Translations under genes and position numbers: made by a program | Part shown: positions 60,647 through 64,000 of the stretch, piece after piece | Position numbering within the stretch: the stretch's first letter is position 1 | Layout of the letters: every line of letters begins with the position of its first letter | DNA from: Prosthecobacter algae | GTDB lineage: Bacteria > Verrucomicrobiota > Verrucomicrobiia > Verrucomicrobiales > Verrucomicrobiaceae | Length of the DNA stretch: 64,000 bases | Direction of reading: 5' to 3' | Assembly (NCBI RefSeq): GCF_039542385.1 | Contig: NZ_BAABIA010000001.1 | Span: 620,001-684,000 of the forward strand | Notes under the pieces: generated by a model | Databases searched by the model: none | Seen by the model: only the letters and a program-made list of their open reading frames with translations | Told to the model about the DNA's origin: nothing

Positions 60647-63004
60647 CTACTTGTGCGTGAAGACGGGGCTCTTCACGGCTTCTAGGATCAACGAGCGAAG
60701 GCCGAAGTTCTTGCCTTTAGCCTGGGTGACAATGGCCTCCACGGCCTCGCGGTCGCCAAAGCGGATGGGCGCACCGGTGGCGTAGGTGAGGAACTGGCCG
60801 ACAAATCCGACGGCGAGTTGCTCGGGCTTATGAAGATAGATTTGCTTCCAGCTTTGCAGGTCGGCGAAGGGATCGCCCTTTGGCGTGGTGCCGGAGGCCA
60901 CAATAGGAACGCCTTTACCACGGAGACCGTAGCGCTCGCGCCAGACCCCGACGGGATCGAAGTTTTCCAAAACGAAGCCGGGCGGGTCGATCGTGGCGTG
61001 GCAGGAGTTGCACGATTCGTTGGAGCGATGTTTTTCCAACTGGTCACGAATGGAGGTGGCGCCACGGATGTCGGGCTCGATGGCGGGGATGTCTGGCGGT
61101 GGTGGCGGGATGTGCTGACCCAGCAGGCGCTCATTGACAAACACCCCGCGAATGACCGGGGAAGTGGTGGTACCATCGGCGGTGACTTTTAGAATGGAAC
61201 CCTGAGTGAGCAGGCCGCCACGGATGACATCCTTGGGGTTAGTCAGCGAAATCTTTTGCAGGCCCTGGCCCGGTGTCACCTCGGCGGCGGCCTGATAATG
61301 CCGGGCGAGACGGCCATTGAGGAAGGTGAAGTCGGAATCTACCAGGTGGGTGACGGCGAGGTCCTTTTGCAGCAGCTCAGTGACATAGGCACGAGTCTCG
61401 TGCAGCATGGACTCCTGCACCACAGGATCAAAAGCAGGGTAAAGCCGGGTGTCAGGGGAGGTGAAGTCAATTTTCGTGAGCTTGAGCCATTGGTCGGTAA
61501 AGCTGCGGATGAAGCGCTCTGCCTTGGGATCTGCGAGCATGCGCTCCACCTGCTGCGCGAGCACATCCGGCTGCTGTAGGCTGCCATCGGTGGCCAGTTT
61601 CAGCAGGGCCTTGTCGGGCTGGCTGAGCCAGAAAGTGTAGCTGAGACGGGCTGCGAGGGCGTGGGACTCCAGCTCACCAGGGGCCTCGATGAAGGTGAGG
61701 AAGCGTGGTGAGCACAGAATGGTGCGGTAGGCGACTAACAAAGAGTCTGTTAAGGATCCACCAGCGGCCAGGGCTTGACGCCCCATGTCCAGATACGGGG
61801 CCAGTTGCTCATCTGTCACCGGACGGCGGAAGGCGCGGCGGGCAAAGCGAGCGACCAGTTTGTCCAGCGCGGTGGCGGGGTCGGCCTTTTTCAGATTCGT
61901 CTCGCCGAACAAATGGCGGTGCACGCTGGCGCGATCCGCCACGGGATAGATGCGCTGCATCTCGATGCCACGATGGGCGATGCCGGAGAAACCATCGCCT
62001 GCGAGGTCGCGTCCTTTGAAGGAGACATTGCCGCCCTGGGCCCCGGTGGGGGCGCGGCGCAAAGTGGCATCGTTCGGCTTCAGTTCCAGCATGTGGCCTT
62101 TGTGCATCCAGGCTTCATAGACGAGGTCGCGCGGTTCTGGCGTGGCCTCGATGAGGCCGATCATGTACAGCATGGGAACGTTTGAGACGCAGGCACCCGA
62201 GCGCAGCGTTCCCCAGACGGCCCCGCCAGGGCCGGGATTGATGGACTCCACCCCACGCACCGTGATGCGATACCAGCCATCGTCTGGAACGGCAGTGGCG
62301 GTCATCTTGCCAAAGAACTGGAGCGTGATGGGCCAGGAGAGACTGCGTCCATCGCGGGATTCCGGGCCACGATAGTTGCCACGGGTGACTTCCGCCAGTT
62401 GATCGGGGGTGAAGGACTTGCTGAATTTGGCATCGCCTTTCAGCACGCGCTCAAAGGCTTCGGCCAGGGCTAGGTCTGCCACATCCAGGTAACGGGCGAG
62501 CTGGTGGTGGGAAAGCTGCTGGCCGTCCGCCACGGTGGCAAAGCCGTGCGATTCAGGATCCTCCGGCAGCAGATCTTTGAGTGGGATATCAATGCCCAGG
62601 AGATCATGAATCGTATGTTCATACTCCACACGGGTGAGCCTGCGGCTGCGCACCCGGCCTAGCCTGGCGGTCTCTTCTTGATCTGCGCGAGTGAGATCGC
62701 CTTGCAGCTTGGACAGGAAGGTTTTCACCGCAGCCGCTTCTGGGCGATCGCTTTTTTTGGGCGGCATTTCGCCTTCATGCACCCGGTCAAACACTCGCAC
62801 CCAACGGCGCAGGCTCTCTGGATTCTTCAGGTCAAAACTCACCGCCTGGAGATTCAGGCCACCCTTTTGCACATCGTCGTCATGGCACTCCACGCAGTGC
62901 TGATCCAGAAACGCAGACACAGGGGCTGGTGGCGGAGTAGGGGCTGCATGGAGCGAACTCAGCAGTAGAGCCGAGGTGAGCAGAACGGAAAAGCGGGGGG
63001 GCAT
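60647..63004 (-). CDS. DUF1592/DUF1588/DUF1587-type cytochrome-like exported protein
   Basis: About 785 residues, with a signal peptide (MPPRFSVLLTSALLLSSLHA) and an N-terminal haem-like motif CVECHDD (~residues 38-44; PSCyt1 type). Then the DUF1587 segment (RLTRVEYEHTIHDLLGIDI), DUF1595 and DUF1592 (AYRTILCSPRFLTFIEAPG, ALAARLSYTFWLSQPDKALL), DUF1588 (VIRGVFVNERLLGQHIPPPP) and DUF1585 (FGDREAVEAIVTQAKGKNFG). A second CNSCH (NESCNSCHATIDPPGF) is near the C-terminus. Encoded upstream of the DUF1552 partner. Members are predicted periplasmic/outer-membrane cytochromes acting in polysaccharide or sulfated-glycan metabolism; that is unproven. Confidence 0.88.
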   Translation of the reverse strand: MPPRFSVLLTSALLLSSLHAAPTPPPAPVSAFLDQHCVECHDDDVQKGGLNLQAVSFDLKNPESLRRWVRVFDRVHEGEMPPKKSDRPEAAAVKTFLSKLQGDLTRADQEETARLGRVRSRRLTRVEYEHTIHDLLGIDIPLKDLLPEDPESHGFATVADGQQLSHHQLARYLDVADLALAEAFERVLKGDAKFSKSFTPDQLAEVTRGNYRGPESRDGRSLSWPITLQFFGKMTATAVPDDGWYRITVRGVESINPGPGGAVWGTLRSGACVSNVPMLYMIGLIEATPEPRDLVYEAWMHKGHMLELKPNDATLRRAPTGAQGGNVSFKGRDLAGDGFSGIAHRGIEMQRIYPVADRASVHRHLFGETNLKKADPATALDKLVARFARRAFRRPVTDEQLAPYLDMGRQALAAGGSLTDSLLVAYRTILCSPRFLTFIEAPGELESHALAARLSYTFWLSQPDKALLKLATDGSLQQPDVLAQQVERMLADPKAERFIRSFTDQWLKLTKIDFTSPDTRLYPAFDPVVQESMLHETRAYVTELLQKDLAVTHLVDSDFTFLNGRLARHYQAAAEVTPGQGLQKISLTNPKDVIRGGLLTQGSILKVTADGTTTSPVIRGVFVNERLLGQHIPPPPPDIPAIEPDIRGATSIRDQLEKHRSNESCNSCHATIDPPGFVLENFDPVGVWRERYGLRGKGVPIVASGTTPKGDPFADLQSWKQIYLHKPEQLAVGFVGQFLTYATGAPIRFGDREAVEAIVTQAKGKNFGLRSLILEAVKSPVFTHK

Positions 63005-63164
63005 TTTAAGGGGAACGCAGGAAACGGGGGCAGTTATCAGCGGCTTGCGTGCCACCAGTTCATCCGGTGGATGATGGCGCAGAATGCTGGCTTCGGCAAA
63101 AAATCCTGTCGCAGGTGAGGACTCCGAAACGTTCTTGAACGGAAGCCGCGACTTTTACCAATCC

Positions 63165-63683
63165 ATGAAAACTCTCCTGACTCTCCTCTCCATGATCTCC
63201 CTCTCCGTCTCCGCTGCCGATCTTCAGGCCATCCCGCTGAAAACGATCGATGGCAAAGATGCCTCCTTGAAAGACTACGCGGGCAAGGTGCTGCTGATCG
63301 TGAACGTGGCCTCCGAATGCGGCTACACCAGCCAGTATGCTGGCCTGCAGGCACTGCATGAAAAGTATGCGAAGGATGGGTTCTCCGTGCTCGGCTTTCC
63401 CTGCAATGACTTTGGTGGTCAGGAGCCAGGCTCAGAGGCCGACATCAAGACCTTTTGCAGCAGCCGCTACAAGGTCAGCTTTCCCATGTTTTCCAAGGTC
63501 TCCATCACCGGGGAAAACAAACACCCACTGTTTGCTGAGCTGACCTCCACCAAACCAGTGCAGTGGAACTTTGAAAAGTTTCTGTTGGGCAAGGATGGTC
63601 AAGTGATCGCTCGCTATGGTTCGGATGCCGAACCTGAAGGTGGGGACATCGAGGCGGCTGTAAAAACGGCCTTGGTAAAATAG
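63165..63683 (+). CDS. Exported glutathione peroxidase-like protein
   Basis: A 172-residue thiol peroxidase with a Sec signal (residues ~1-18, SVSAADLQ). Active-site residues: Cys52 (VNVASECGYTSQY), Gln86 (FPCNDFGGQEPG) and Trp134-Asn135 (QWNFEKFL). The resolving Cys position of thioredoxin-dependent types (Cys80) is present in FPCN. A non-selenium peroxidase directed outside the cytoplasm is expected to reduce lipid or other peroxides using thioredoxin-like donors. Start ATG 63165; the open frame upstream is not signal-like. The following 173 bp contain no gene and no terminator that I could see. Confidence 0.9.
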   Translation: MKTLLTLLSMISLSVSAADLQAIPLKTIDGKDASLKDYAGKVLLIVNVASECGYTSQYAGLQALHEKYAKDGFSVLGFPCNDFGGQEPGSEADIKTFCSSRYKVSFPMFSKVSITGENKHPLFAELTSTKPVQWNFEKFLLGKDGQVIARYGSDAEPEGGDIEAAVKTALVK

Positions 63684-63856
63684 GCTTATAAAATAAAACT
63701 TTTAACCTTTTCTGAATCCGTCTGTGTTTTCGCAACGCAAATGCTTGTGTGAACACTCAATCTTTGACATGGATGAACCCATCCGCCTCTCGGGGCGGAA
63801 AATGGGTGTTTCCTGTCACGGTCGCGAGACGCCCCCAAGCTGTTCCAGTCTCCCTC

Positions 63857-64000
63857 ATGCCTTCCTCTGAAATCAGCGATGAATCTCTGCTCCAGCGCGC
63901 CGGTGCTGGAGACATGCGCGCCTTTGAGGTGCTGTATGATCGTTATTCACCTCGATTGTTAGGCCTCCTGCGCCAGATGCTGGGGGATGAGCGCGAGGCG
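63857..64000 (+). CDS. RNA polymerase sigma factor, ECF type, N-terminus (cut by window edge)
   Basis: From ATG 63857 the frame reads MPSSEISDESLLQRAGAGDM, then RAFEVLYDRYSPRLLGLLRQ and MLGDEREA, the region 2.1-2.2 start of an ECF sigma factor (FEVLYDRY...LL). It differs from the kinase-linked factor at 46359. The remainder is outside the window. Confidence 0.85.
   Translation, partial: MPSSEISDESLLQRAGAGDMRAFEVLYDRYSPRLLGLLRQMLGDEREA

Overview
The window looks like a chromosomal segment, roughly 60% GC, from a member of the Verrucomicrobiota, probably a Prosthecobacter/Verrucomicrobium-like relative. That placement is inferred from gene families: DUF1592/DUF1588 and DUF1552 planctomycete-type proteins side by side, a remnant of a PVC-type haem-binding protein, an ECF sigma factor paired with a Ser/Thr kinase-WD40 protein, Tat-exported sugar isomerase, ceramidase-like and PQQ-propeller proteins, and many verrucomicrobial-style small lipoproteins. 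No rRNA, tRNA, CRISPR array, prophage or complete classical insertion sequence was seen.

Layout. 1-5.5 kb: start of dnaG (cut by the window edge), a 3-copy tandem repeat, an MFS transporter, a fatty acid hydroxylase, a SYLF lipid-binding protein, then a REP-associated transposase (RAYT) flanked by two blocks of ~89-bp palindromic repeats. 5.5-14 kb: secreted TIM-barrel isomerase, MFS transporter, aroE, glpX, and a Fic protein translationally coupled to a sugar ABC ATPase. 14-21.6 kb: ceramidase-like protein, def, a complete tonB-exbB-exbD operon, DUF456, nitroreductase, a frameshifted small gene and a Tat-exported phosphoesterase. 21.7-24.4 kb: fhs and a sugar-1-phosphate nucleotidyltransferase.

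24.4-34.8 kb is the most distinctive region. More than ten genes all point the same way: rex, a cytochrome c'-like protein, a Cys-rich exported protein, a multicopper oxidase fused to a CopB-like outer-membrane barrel, two paralogous small CC-x2-C metal-binding proteins, an HMA-MauE/DoxX-like membrane protein, a RegB/RegA-type redox two-component pair, and a two-subunit cytochrome bd-like complex in which each subunit ends in a haem c domain. Together they suggest envelope copper handling tied to redox-controlled respiration. I regard this as the best candidate for an undescribed system.

34.8-46 kb: rsmH, a MazG-like pyrophosphohydrolase, ilvD, trpE, an OFA-type MFS transporter with a 35-residue companion protein, a GYF-domain protein with an AK-rich tail, and a very large LamG/TIM-barrel exported protein. 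46-54 kb: sigma factor-kinase-secreted protein unit, a haem-binding gene remnant and a DUF3482 GTPase. 54-64 kb: two PQQ-like propeller proteins, a second Tat-exported phosphoesterase, the DUF1552/DUF1592 pair, an exported glutathione peroxidase and the start of a second ECF sigma factor.

A genome-scale signal also runs through the window: the heptamer GTTAGGC/GCCTAAC occurs about 23 times, in genes and between them, on both strands, far more than the related NTTAGGC words.
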